A stretch of 64,000 nucleotides of DNA from Microcoleus sp. AS-A8 (GTDB lineage Bacteria; Cyanobacteriota; Cyanobacteriia; Cyanobacteriales; Coleofasciculaceae). Position numbers and translations under genes: made by a program. Shown here piece by piece: positions 46,021-54,766 of this stretch; positions within the stretch are counted from its first letter, which is position 1, and every line of letters begins with the position of its first letter. Under the pieces are notes generated by a model that did no database searches, was not told the origin of the DNA, and saw only the letters and a program-made list of their open reading frames with translations. The DNA is taken from positions 1 through 64,000 of the forward strand of contig JAMPKV010000015.1 in the NCBI GenBank assembly GCA_039962225.1, written 5' to 3'.

Positions 46021-47216
46021 GAACTCGCCCCTTTGATAACTTTAGACTAGCAATCACCGACCCCCTCTACTTCTTCGGACGCTGCGATTTACTTTCAGAA
46101 ATTCAGCGATCGCCCTTTGAGGTGCGGGTTATTTTGGGTGGAAGTCGTATGGGCAAAACTAGCGCTCTCAATGGTGTCCGATTACATTTTCTAGACACTG
46201 GAAGCCAAAAGTCTTTTCGAGCATTTCCCATTTTGTTTGACTTCCAACGAGAGCAACCTAAAAGCCTGGAGAACTTTCTCTATCTTCTAATTGCCCGATT
46301 GCGGGAAGCAATTGCTAACCCTCAACAAGAACCCAGCTCAGAATCGAATTGGCGACAAACCTACCGCCGATTCTTGAGGCAATTATCAGGAGCAGAAGTT
46401 GGAATCTTTGGAATCAAACTCAACGTCACAAATCCAAACCAGGAACGTTGCTTAGTTCAAGAAGACTTTCGCCAAGATTTACTAGCAATTATCAAGCAAC
46501 TACAGAAGCATGAATTTGAAGGAGTTTGCTTCCTGTTCGATGGAGCAGAATTTATCATCAGCCAAGATTGGGCGAATCATGCTTGGAGTTATCTGCGATG
46601 GTTAAAGGATATGGACACTGCCATCAGCCCCTTTTTGGGGCTGGTATTATCTGGTTATCGTGACTTAAAAAATTACCAGCAGCGCACGGGTTCCCCATTG
46701 TTGAATATTGCTAAAGTCGAGTGGTTAAGCCTATTAACTGAATCAGAAATACGGACACTGATTGCCCGTCGTTGTGAGAATGAGCAAATTCAGCTTACTG
46801 AACAGGTAGTGAATGCAGTTATAGTGTGGGCAGGGTGTCATCCCTACTTAACCCAACAGATGCTCAACGCTATCTTTGATAATCGCCGTCTGGACAAATC
46901 TCGCTCTCCCAAGGATTTAATCCGTCACCTGATTAGGCAGCAGCACGATAAAGATTTTTCAGCTTTGTGGGACGGCAAGACAAAGAGTTATGGCTTCAGT
47001 GAAAAGGAGCAAGCAGTTTATCTAGCACTGGTTAAACAAAGGCAGGGAAGCGGTGAAACTTTAGCATCACAAGTTCAGCTAAGTTTTGGAGAAGTGGAAG
47101 ATACGCTTGAGGTGCTTGCAGGCACTGGTGTAATTCGGCAGTTAGATGATGAGCGGTATGCAGTGGGCGCAAAGCTCTTTGAGCAGTGGGTTGCACAGGA
47201 TAGACGCTTACCTTAG
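46005..47216 (+). CDS. AAA-like NTPase partner
   Basis: A 403-aa P-loop NTPase starting DPLYFFGRCDLL, the same FFGR lead-in as the second domain of the upstream protein. Walker A is GGSRMGKTS (45-53); the Walker B strand is GVCFLFDGAEFI. The C-terminal ~100 residues (KDFSALWDGKTKSYGFSEKE onward) look like winged helices that may bind DNA or a partner. The ATG overlaps the upstream stop by 16 nt, so translation is coupled and a complex between the two products is likely. Family resemblance to cyanobacterial AAA-like proteins is clear; function is unknown. Confidence 0.83.
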   Translation: MAAQIRTRPFDNFRLAITDPLYFFGRCDLLSEIQRSPFEVRVILGGSRMGKTSALNGVRLHFLDTGSQKSFRAFPILFDFQREQPKSLENFLYLLIARLREAIANPQQEPSSESNWRQTYRRFLRQLSGAEVGIFGIKLNVTNPNQERCLVQEDFRQDLLAIIKQLQKHEFEGVCFLFDGAEFIISQDWANHAWSYLRWLKDMDTAISPFLGLVLSGYRDLKNYQQRTGSPLLNIAKVEWLSLLTESEIRTLIARRCENEQIQLTEQVVNAVIVWAGCHPYLTQQMLNAIFDNRRLDKSRSPKDLIRHLIRQQHDKDFSALWDGKTKSYGFSEKEQAVYLALVKQRQGSGETLASQVQLSFGEVEDTLEVLAGTGVIRQLDDERYAVGAKLFEQWVAQDRRLP

Positions 47217-47257
47217 GTAAGAAAAGAGGGTACTTGATTAAATTTTAAAAACATGTG

Positions 47258-47476
47258 GCTATCTTTAGTCCTAGACGTAATCTTGGCAATGCAGACAGAA
47301 AACTCCACATCGCTGATTTCCACAGGCGTTTGCAAAATCTCGCCAATCTCGCGAAACAGATTCACAAAGTTCCAGGTTTCAGGTTAATTTGAATCGCTTC
47401 CAGACTTTCACTGACTGAACGTGCGATCGCAAGCATGATATCCGTCACACCGACATCCGCCATTTCCAACACTTGG
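47258..47476 (-). pseudogene. Decayed fragment of a fourth island ATPase
   Basis: On the minus strand the sequence reads MADVGVTDIMLAIARSVSES, LEAIQINLKPG, then after a one-base frameshift near 47373 VNLFREIGEILQTPVEIS and IAKITSRTKDS. Intact copies read MADVDVTDILLSIAGQVSES, KLKPGYFANLF and GKITAKTKESP at the same places. Only about residues 95-185 of the family remain; Walker A is absent upstream and the core is missing downstream. It is therefore a remnant of a deleted or recombined copy lying just after the module B STAND-WD40 gene. Confidence 0.85.
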
Positions 47477-47512
47477 CCTTTTGCCTTCTGCCTTCTGCCT
47501 TTTGCCTTCTGC
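47473..47512. repeat. GCCTTCT / GCCTTTT heptamer tandem repeat
   Basis: Five to six consecutive 7-nt units (GCCTTTT, GCCTTCT, GCCTTCT, GCCTTTT, GCCTTCT) separate the ATPase relic from the stop of the STAND-WD40 gene. Heptamer arrays of this kind are typical of filamentous cyanobacteria and prone to slippage or recombination. Confidence 0.75.
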
Positions 47513-47518
47513 TATACC

Positions 47519-50500
47519 TCAAGGTTTTGGCAGAAATTCACTAGAAACCCCTTGAATCCCCTCACACAAACCACGAGAGTCCCCAGAAATTGCTGAAGTT
47601 CCTAACCCCGCCGCGTCAACACTATCCGGCACTCCTACGCTAATCGCATCGCTAATACGGAGACGGTTGGGATTCTTCAGATAATCATGCAGCCAAGTAC
47701 AACCCTGCTGGAGCAAATCCTCCAAATCCAAATTCCACAGAATTACACTTGTATCTGCACTAGCCGAAGCTAACCACCTGCCATCTGGACTAAAACTCAC
47801 CCCATAAACCTCAGCGCTGTGACCCTGCAACGTCTTAATCAAATTGCCGTCCCGACTCCAAAGATTCACCTTTCTATCTTCACTGGCGGAAGCAATTAAC
47901 TTCCCATCGGGGCTGAAACTTACCCCATTAACGGCACCATTATGTCCCTTCAAGGACAGGATTGGCTGTTCCTTACGACTCCAACTGTCCCACTTCCAGA
48001 GGTTGACGGTTCCATCACTACTCGCCGAAGCCATCAACTTCCCATCAGGACTAAAACTCACCCAATTGACAGCATCATTATGTCCCTTCAACGTCGTCAG
48101 CAACTTACCGTCATTGCGCTGCCATAGTTTCACGGTTTTGTCTTCGCTAGCAGAAGCGATTAACTTCCCATCAGGACTGAAACTCACGCCCCTCACGTCA
48201 CTATCATGACCGGTTAACGTTTGCTGAAAAGAGCCATCCGCTTTCCAAAGCTTCACCGTATTATCAGCACTACTAGAGGCAATGAACTCACCGTCGGGAC
48301 TAAAACTTACACTCGTCACCGCCTCCTCATGCCCGACTAAGGTGTTCAGCAACGTGCCATCCGCTTTCCAAAGCTTCACCGTTTTGTCGTCACTGGCTGT
48401 AGCCAGAGTCTTGCCGTCGGGCGTCCAACTCACATGATTGACGGTATCCTGATGCGCCTGAAAACTGACGAGTAATCGACCATCTTGATGCCAAAGTTTT
48501 ACCGTTTTATCGTCACTGGCTGTGGCAATTGTCTTGCCGTCGGGCGTCCAACTCACATGATTGACGCTATCGCTATGACCCTTGAGGGTTTTAAGTGAGC
48601 GGCTCTTGATGTACCACAGTTTAATAGTATTGTCGGCACTGGCACTCGCCAGAGTCTGACCCTGGGGACTGAAGCTCACTCCTTGAACCAAATTCCCATG
48701 CCCTTTCAGGGTTTCTATCAAGGTGCCGTCCCGACGCCAGAGTTTAACCGTGTTATCCGCACTGGCACTCGCCAACATCTGACCATCGCGGCTGAACGTG
48801 ACATTGACCACCCAATTATTATGTCCCCTCAAGGTTTGCATCCGAACACCGTCACGACGCCAGAGTCTAACGGTTCTGTCGGCACTCGAACTCGCTAGCA
48901 CCTGGCTATCTGGACTAAAACTGACACTCATCACGGCGGCATCATGAGCCTTCCAGCTTTTGAGGAAAGTGCCATCCCGACGCCAGAGGGTGATAGTCTG
49001 ATCTTTACTCGCAGAGGCAATTAGCTGACCATCCGGGCTGAAACTCACCCCCATCACCCGATCCGTATGTCCGGTTAGGGTTTTCAGCAACACACCATTC
49101 GTGTTCCAGAGTTTCACCGTGCCGTCCCAACTGGCAGAAGCCATGATGGTGTTGTCGGGGCTAAAACTCACCATCGAGACGGGAGCGGTATGACCGTTCA
49201 AGGTGTTGAGTAGGACACCGTCACTCCGCCACAACTTGACGGTTGTATCTTCACTGGCAGAGGCGATTAGCTTACCATTTGGGCTAAAACTGACGCTATA
49301 CACCCCAGCCTGATGACCCGGTAAGTTTTTCACGAAGGTGCCATCTGCTTGCCACAGTTTGAGCGTGGTATCCTTACTGCCTGAAACCAGGAGTTGACCG
49401 TCAGGACTCCAACTCACGCTACTCACCCAATCGGTATGCCCCTCCAAGCGGTTGTACTCTCTCACCCCATACACTGTCTGCTGTAGAGCCGTAATCACTC
49501 GTGTCCGAGTTTCCGCCGTTGCCCCTAAAGACCGTTTCAAATCTCGACCGGCGCGGATACTTTTGAGCAAGGCATCAAACGGTCGGTTCGTGGCTACGAG
49601 TGCTTCTGAGGAAGCACTCAACGCATTGAGCTGGGCATTCGTTTCGCCAATTACGGCGCGTAACCCCAATCCTAGGGCAATGATTGTAATCGTGAAAAGC
49701 GCGAGGCCAACGTAACGTGCTTCTCGCAGACTTTTTTTCAGGACTTGATTGAGTTGTTCCTCAGTTTTCCGCTGTTTGGCTGTGGCTTGTGCGAGTTTGC
49801 CTCGCAGTTCTTTTTCTCTGAGTTCGGCGCGCAGTTGTTCAATCTCACTTTGACTGAGTTTGTCTTTTTGGCGGAGTTCCTCTAATTCATTTTGGATTCT
49901 TAATTGCTTCTTTTGGCGGATAAATTCGACTAAATAATCATGTATTAGTTGATAGCGGTTAGCTGGAACTTCGGGCAACAAAAAAACTAAACCCGATTTC
50001 TCTAAAATTTCTAAAATTAAATCAAGTTGTTCAGATTCAATAGCTGATTCGGCGGCTAATTCAGCACGGGTTTTCAGCGGACGATTGTCATTTTCATCGG
50101 TGAGTAAGTGCAGCACCAGCCAGGCCGCATATTCATTTTCCGGCCCACAATCTTGAATCGCTTTTTCTAAAAATCGCTCAACCAGCCTTTGCTTCGGACC
50201 CGATTGTCGATACCGCTCCAGGGTGGTAATGTTCTCCTCTTGCAGTTGTGCACCGACCACTTGTAACTCAATGGGACGAACGGCACCCAATCCGTCTGCT
50301 AAATCCTGCACTAATTCATCAATGAGCGAGGATTCTAAATAAAAATGAGCCCGCTCTGTTAAACTTTGGATGACGGCACGGGCATCTTCTAAAGAAAAGT
50401 TTCCTAAAGGATAACGAATGGATCGGTCTAGAATGTTATTATTAATAACTTCTAGTTCGTTGACTTGTTCAATTTCTAATAAATAATGCAGGTAATCTTC

Positions 50501-52627
50501 CCGAAGGGAAAGAATAACTTTCACAAAAGGAATATTGAGACAAGCATTTAAGAAATCATAAAACAGGAAGCGCTGGAAGATAGTAGAAACAAAGAAAAAT
50601 TCTTCAAATTGATCGAAGATCAGAATTGTTAATAAGTTATGTTCGGCGTTTTGTCGTAACTTTTCGAGGATGGTTTGGATGGTTTGTTGAGCATCTTGAC
50701 GGGGTTTTAAGCGCAAGTTAATCGGTTGCTCAACGGCATTGTTGTCAAAGTCATAAAGCGCTTGAGCCAAAGCGTTTCTCAGTTCCCCGATCCAATCGGT
50801 GTAATAGGGGGGGACTATCGGCAATGCCATGCGATCGCCCAATGAGCGGTGTTTCAACGCTGGGATTAACCCTGCCATCACAATTGAACTCTTCCCCACC
50901 CCAGATTGACCATGAATCACGGTCAATTTCTGGTCTGATCGCGTCATCCGTTCAATTAAGCGTTGCACATCGTGCTTGCGCCCAGATGCTTCAATTTCCT
51001 GAGCCACAATCTCTTGTTGCTCGACAGGTGCCAAGGTGGGGTTTGTTAAAGGTCTGCGGGGCTGGAGACGAGCCGCACCAATAAAGGCTCTAAAGCCATA
51101 CAACTGCTCAACCGCCCGTTGTTCTTGCTTAACCTGAAAGGCTTCTAAGTATCGACCTTGCTCAAAATAAAGGTGACGCAGTCCTTCGAGTAAGTGCAGG
51201 TAACGCTGGGGTTCGTAGTGATGCTCACTGGCTGTGATCGCCTGTTGCAGTCCCACACTGGCGACTTCCAGGTGCCGCCCTGCTTCCTCCAGTTGACCCA
51301 GTTGGCGCAGCGCTTGCACCAAAAATAATAAATATAACTGGGCGAGTAAGAATCGGTGTAAGCCCTGATTCTGACTCGGCGGAGCACTGACTTCGGCCAA
51401 AATGGAGATGGCTTGTTGAGCATAGTTGTTCGCTTGGGCCCACTGCGACTGCCGGATTGCTACCTGCGCCAGAAAGCCGTAATCCTGAGCCAGTTGTGCC
51501 TTGGAACCATAAGTTTGATGTAATTTCAGAGACTTGTGCGCCACCTGTTTGAGCACATCCCAAGCTTCTAGGCGTTCAAGCACCTCCGCCAGTTGAGTGA
51601 TAAACTGAGCCACTAAATCGGAACGTTTGGCCTGCTCAAACGCCTCCACACATTGCTGAAGATAAGGCCATGCTTCTTCTAAGTTGCGGTGTCGTTGCGT
51701 CCGATGCAAGTCACCCTGGCGGCAATAACATAAGCCCAGATGAAACAACAGGACTCCCTGCCGTTCTAAATGATGGCTGGCACGCCAAAACCGCAAGCTT
51801 TTTTGGTAACGAGCGCTCGCAGAATCAATCAGGTCGCTGGCATAATCATATTGTCCCAGGACGAATTCTAAACCCGCTTGTAATTCGGGTTCGATTACTT
51901 GTCCGCGACATTGCAAATCTTTGAGGGCAGAATCGAGTTCGAGGCGCGATCGGCAATCGGTGGCTAGATTCAGGAAGGAATGATGTGTACAAATCCGCCA
52001 AGGTGCATATCGACCCGAACCCCCATGTAACACGGTTTTGAACAGGGAATTTGCCTTTTGGCGCAGGAAATCAATTAACTCGCTGGTGGCAATTTCAAAC
52101 TTAATCGGCGTGGCAGCCCAACTGGCAAAATCCGGGGCAAACCGTACCAGTTTTTGCAGCACCTCATCATTCACCCACAAGATTAAAGGAAAAGGAAGTC
52201 GTTTGCGAAACTCATCTCGCACTTGATTGGTAGAAGTGAGTAAGTCTTCAAGCGCGTCTACAGACTCTAGTCCCAGGATGAAGAGGGCGGGGGGAGTGGG
52301 AGAGGGGGGGAGTGATTCCGCTTGTGTGTCTTTCGGATTCCCTTGTCCCCCTGCTTTTTGTCCCGTCTCTAGTCCGCCGTGACTATAAACTTGGATTGTG
52401 GTGTAAAGCGTTGTTACTGATGTCGGGAGTTCTAACTGACGAATCTCGTAGCGGTTCTCGGAAAGTTCTTGCAGTTGACGCAGGATGCGCTCTCGCAGGC
52501 GCTTATAGTTACAGCGCACTAACACCAGGGAAAATTCGCCTTCGGAAAATGCGATCGCGCGATCGAGCGCTGTTAAGGAGCGTTCGTTGTATACCGCAAC
52601 CTCTGATGGTCGTTGTGTTTCAACCAT
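47519..52627 (-). CDS. STAND NTPase with 14 WD40 repeats (module B)
   Basis: A 1702-aa paralogue of the module A protein with the same order: degenerate N-terminal domain (FPLILWVNDEVLQKLV, APDFASWAATPI), TPR-like helices (about 240-520), STAND NTPase with Walker A IHGQSGVGKSS (about 570-580) and Walker B ILIFDQFEEFFF, a coiled coil (RQKDKLSQSEIEQLRAELRE), one hydrophobic helix (LALFTITIIALGLGLRAVI), then 14 WD40 repeats. The N-terminal region carries a low-complexity insertion absent from module A. The start overlaps the end of the module B ATPase by 55 nt, which implies coupling. The C-terminal ~60 residues after the propeller are unique. Likely a ligand-triggered switch; the trigger is unknown. 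Confidence 0.9.
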   Translation of the reverse strand: MVETQRPSEVAVYNERSLTALDRAIAFSEGEFSLVLVRCNYKRLRERILRQLQELSENRYEIRQLELPTSVTTLYTTIQVYSHGGLETGQKAGGQGNPKDTQAESLPPSPTPPALFILGLESVDALEDLLTSTNQVRDEFRKRLPFPLILWVNDEVLQKLVRFAPDFASWAATPIKFEIATSELIDFLRQKANSLFKTVLHGGSGRYAPWRICTHHSFLNLATDCRSRLELDSALKDLQCRGQVIEPELQAGLEFVLGQYDYASDLIDSASARYQKSLRFWRASHHLERQGVLLFHLGLCYCRQGDLHRTQRHRNLEEAWPYLQQCVEAFEQAKRSDLVAQFITQLAEVLERLEAWDVLKQVAHKSLKLHQTYGSKAQLAQDYGFLAQVAIRQSQWAQANNYAQQAISILAEVSAPPSQNQGLHRFLLAQLYLLFLVQALRQLGQLEEAGRHLEVASVGLQQAITASEHHYEPQRYLHLLEGLRHLYFEQGRYLEAFQVKQEQRAVEQLYGFRAFIGAARLQPRRPLTNPTLAPVEQQEIVAQEIEASGRKHDVQRLIERMTRSDQKLTVIHGQSGVGKSSIVMAGLIPALKHRSLGDRMALPIVPPYYTDWIGELRNALAQALYDFDNNAVEQPINLRLKPRQDAQQTIQTILEKLRQNAEHNLLTILIFDQFEEFFFVSTIFQRFLFYDFLNACLNIPFVKVILSLREDYLHYLLEIEQVNELEVINNNILDRSIRYPLGNFSLEDARAVIQSLTERAHFYLESSLIDELVQDLADGLGAVRPIELQVVGAQLQEENITTLERYRQSGPKQRLVERFLEKAIQDCGPENEYAAWLVLHLLTDENDNRPLKTRAELAAESAIESEQLDLILEILEKSGLVFLLPEVPANRYQLIHDYLVEFIRQKKQLRIQNELEELRQKDKLSQSEIEQLRAELREKELRGKLAQATAKQRKTEEQLNQVLKKSLREARYVGLALFTITIIALGLGLRAVIGETNAQLNALSASSEALVATNRPFDALLKSIRAGRDLKRSLGATAETRTRVITALQQTVYGVREYNRLEGHTDWVSSVSWSPDGQLLVSGSKDTTLKLWQADGTFVKNLPGHQAGVYSVSFSPNGKLIASASEDTTVKLWRSDGVLLNTLNGHTAPVSMVSFSPDNTIMASASWDGTVKLWNTNGVLLKTLTGHTDRVMGVSFSPDGQLIASASKDQTITLWRRDGTFLKSWKAHDAAVMSVSFSPDSQVLASSSADRTVRLWRRDGVRMQTLRGHNNWVVNVTFSRDGQMLASASADNTVKLWRRDGTLIETLKGHGNLVQGVSFSPQGQTLASASADNTIKLWYIKSRSLKTLKGHSDSVNHVSWTPDGKTIATASDDKTVKLWHQDGRLLVSFQAHQDTVNHVSWTPDGKTLATASDDKTVKLWKADGTLLNTLVGHEEAVTSVSFSPDGEFIASSSADNTVKLWKADGSFQQTLTGHDSDVRGVSFSPDGKLIASASEDKTVKLWQRNDGKLLTTLKGHNDAVNWVSFSPDGKLMASASSDGTVNLWKWDSWSRKEQPILSLKGHNGAVNGVSFSPDGKLIASASEDRKVNLWSRDGNLIKTLQGHSAEVYGVSFSPDGRWLASASADTSVILWNLDLEDLLQQGCTWLHDYLKNPNRLRISDAISVGVPDSVDAAGLGTSAISGDSRGLCEGIQGVSSEFLPKP

Positions 52628-53934
52628 AATTTAAATTGCTGCGTCTCTGCTAAAGCCGGATTGAGTCCAAACCACGTTCCATCCTTGTCGCGGTATTCAA
52701 ATACAAACATGCTACGCAACAGGGTTGTGTATTCTGTATCTCCCCGGACGGTTTGATTTTGCACCACCTGAAACAGCAACTTCCACTCATTCTCATCAAT
52801 AGATGAGGTTAAGTAATCGCGGCTTTCTCGAATCACGCTCTCCAAACACTCACGCGAGATCGGTGGATTTTCATGTCTGAGGCAACCAAACAGCAACCCC
52901 ATTAAGTTCCGCACATGACCCCCACTAATACGGCACAAGCGGTCTAGTGTATGGTGAGTATCAAACACGGATGTGATCAACTGTAGCTGTTTTTCCGTTG
53001 ACTCGTTGGGGAAGGCTCTCACCATCACCATCTGCCGTAAAAGCGCCATACCCTCTTCACATTCTGTGCCATCCCGCCGTTGCACCGGCACCATCGGCAA
53101 GATTGTGGGAGGGATGCCACCCCCTAAACGATTTTTCAGGGTTTCGCAATCATTGGAGAAGTTCAACGACAGGGGAATCGTATAAACCACATGACAATTG
53201 AGTTTTCGCAACTGTTCCCCCCGATCCACAAAAAGATACTCCGGTTGTGTGCGTCCGGAGGGGAGGGTGCGAATATCCAGGCGATCGAGGTTGTCTACAA
53301 TCACGACTAATCCCGCTTGTCCCCGTCGCTTCAGTTCGGTTGTGGCGCGATCGAGAAGTTCGTTGTTAATGGATTGTAAAATCCCCGCTGTGCGAGGTTC
53401 CAAATATTCCCTCAAGCGCCGTCGCAGTTTGGGACTTTCTTTGGTTTTGGCTGTAATTTTGCCAATTCCAATGGATAACTCGGCCTCGGTTTCAAAGTCA
53501 ATCGGGGTTTGCAAGAAATCGGCAATTTCTGTAAACAAATTGGCAAAGTAACCGGGTTTGAGTTTAATTTTAATTTGCTCCAGACTTTCACTCACCTGAC
53601 CGGCGATGCTCAGCAAAATATCTGTCACATCCACGTCAGCCATGTCTAAGTCTTGAGACGACTCAAAATAAACCACCAGGAACCCTTCTTGCTCTAACTC
53701 GGCTTTTAGTTTGAGCAATTCTGTGGATTTTCCACAACCAATATGTCCTGTAAATAATTGACAGGTTGGCTCATCTGGCGAAATTAGGGTAATCGTTCGC
53801 TTCAGTGACTCAATGATTTTTTTGCCTCGGACTGAGGAAAAATCAATATAGTACTGTCGGTCTTCACTCTTCCCCATGACGAGGGGTTTGCTGGGATTAC
53901 AGGCTCTATAAAATCTCGGTAGATCGAGTCCCAT
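52573..53934 (-). CDS. P-loop ATPase of the island (module B)
   Basis: A 453-aa paralogue of the module A ATPase, closer in sequence to the first half of the fused protein (QYYIDFSSVRG, VYFESSQDLDMADVDV). Walker A is GHIGCGKST (about 63-71), Walker B LVVIVDNLDRLD. The region around DNRLGG, HVRNLMGLLFGCLRHENPP and the C-terminal winged-helix-like part are conserved in the fused copy too. It is first in its module, and its 3' end overlaps the start of the STAND-WD40 gene by 55 nt, so the two proteins are probably made in fixed ratio. Confidence 0.87.
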   Translation of the reverse strand: MGLDLPRFYRACNPSKPLVMGKSEDRQYYIDFSSVRGKKIIESLKRTITLISPDEPTCQLFTGHIGCGKSTELLKLKAELEQEGFLVVYFESSQDLDMADVDVTDILLSIAGQVSESLEQIKIKLKPGYFANLFTEIADFLQTPIDFETEAELSIGIGKITAKTKESPKLRRRLREYLEPRTAGILQSINNELLDRATTELKRRGQAGLVVIVDNLDRLDIRTLPSGRTQPEYLFVDRGEQLRKLNCHVVYTIPLSLNFSNDCETLKNRLGGGIPPTILPMVPVQRRDGTECEEGMALLRQMVMVRAFPNESTEKQLQLITSVFDTHHTLDRLCRISGGHVRNLMGLLFGCLRHENPPISRECLESVIRESRDYLTSSIDENEWKLLFQVVQNQTVRGDTEYTTLLRSMFVFEYRDKDGTWFGLNPALAETQQFKLWLKHNDHQRLRYTTNAP

Positions 53935-54021
53935 GAGTAGTCATCTTCCTTCTTCAATAGATTTGAGCGTGCCTGTCTTGTTAAGTCCAAGCTAGCTCGA
54001 TGCAGAAAAAAAGATGCCCCT

Positions 54022-54264
54022 TTATTTCTTTTTATCTTTACCATCACATAAACCCAGCCACTGACACTCCTTTTTTTTATCGTCTTTCCCTGCTAGGTAA
54101 AATGGTGGTGGCTGTTGAGTACCCAGTCTAGCCTGATCAATTTTCTGACTTAGTCTAGATAAGTGCCAATTTTCGAGATGATTAGACCTAACACTTGCTA
54201 GGACTTGACCCGATCCCATTAGCAACATCGGCACGATACTGAGACTCAACAATTTGGCGTTCAT
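54022..54264 (-). CDS. Small secreted protein
   Basis: An 80-aa protein with a clear Sec signal peptide (LSLSIVPMLLMGSGQVLA, cleavage about residue 24). The mature part is short, polar and ends in a Lys/Asp-rich segment with two Cys (KKECQWLGLCDGKDKKK) that could form a disulfide. It lies 87 nt upstream of the module B ATPase on the same strand and might share its transcript. No family is recognised. Confidence 0.65.
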   Translation of the reverse strand: MNAKLLSLSIVPMLLMGSGQVLASVRSNHLENWHLSRLSQKIDQARLGTQQPPPFYLAGKDDKKKECQWLGLCDGKDKKK

Positions 54265-54766
54265 CCTTTTCCTGCAACTTTCAGCGCAGCTGAGTACATT
54301 TCGTATTTCTCAGCCCTTTACTTACCAATATTCCTTTGGTAATGCCGGGACTCAGGATGATTTTGTGATGATTTTGTAAAGATATGGTGTATTTCCATTT
54401 GGGAGATGCTAAATTGAAAGATTATTCTAGTTCTTCTTTAAATTAGCAAAACCTCTAGGGAAAGTCTTTGTATTAAGACTCTGCTAGCACTGGCAAAGTG
54501 TCCGGTGTTCGGCACTTCTTTGCCCAGCCCAGGTTCATCGCTGCTGAGGCGAAGCTGTCGTGCTTTTAATTTGCACTGGGCGGAGGGGCTTTCCGGCTCA
54601 TCCTACAAGAGTTTTAAATGTACCGAACACAACTGTTCATCTGGCTTGCCGAGGTGGATGTTGAGATTATCTTGAGCCAGACTAGTGAACGAGTATTCAT
54701 GACTCCCCTCGTTCGGGTTAGTCGTATGAGGCGCTGCACTATTTTTGTTTAATCTACAATCTCACG
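54265..54766. other. Non-coding stretch with a structured element
   Basis: Divergent gap between the small secreted protein and the HEPN-ParA gene. It should hold both promoters. It contains the inverted-repeat element at 54492-54630; no protein gene is seen. Confidence 0.5.
54492..54630. other. Structured element of unknown type
   Basis: GTGTTCGG (54505-54512) and CCGAACAC (54623-54630) are perfect complements closing a 126-nt segment; inside, TGCCCAG (54521-54527) pairs with CTGGGC (54577-54582). Alternatively GGCAAAGTG (54492-54500) can pair with CACTTC-TTTGCC. This could be a regulatory RNA, a leader of the HEPN-ParA gene, or a worn repeat element. Confidence 0.4.

Larger units (their letters stand above)
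47217..47518. other. Intergenic stretch holding an ATPase relic and heptamer repeats
   Basis: This convergent gap between the plus-strand NTPase gene and the minus-strand STAND-WD40 gene is filled by the pseudogene fragment at 47258-47476 and the repeat at 47473-47512. Confidence 0.7.

Noticed and set aside
53802-54047. 81-aa minus-strand open frame overlapping the module B ATPase start
   Set aside because: Overlaps the ATPase N-terminus in another frame and the end of the secreted-protein gene; composition is not protein-like.
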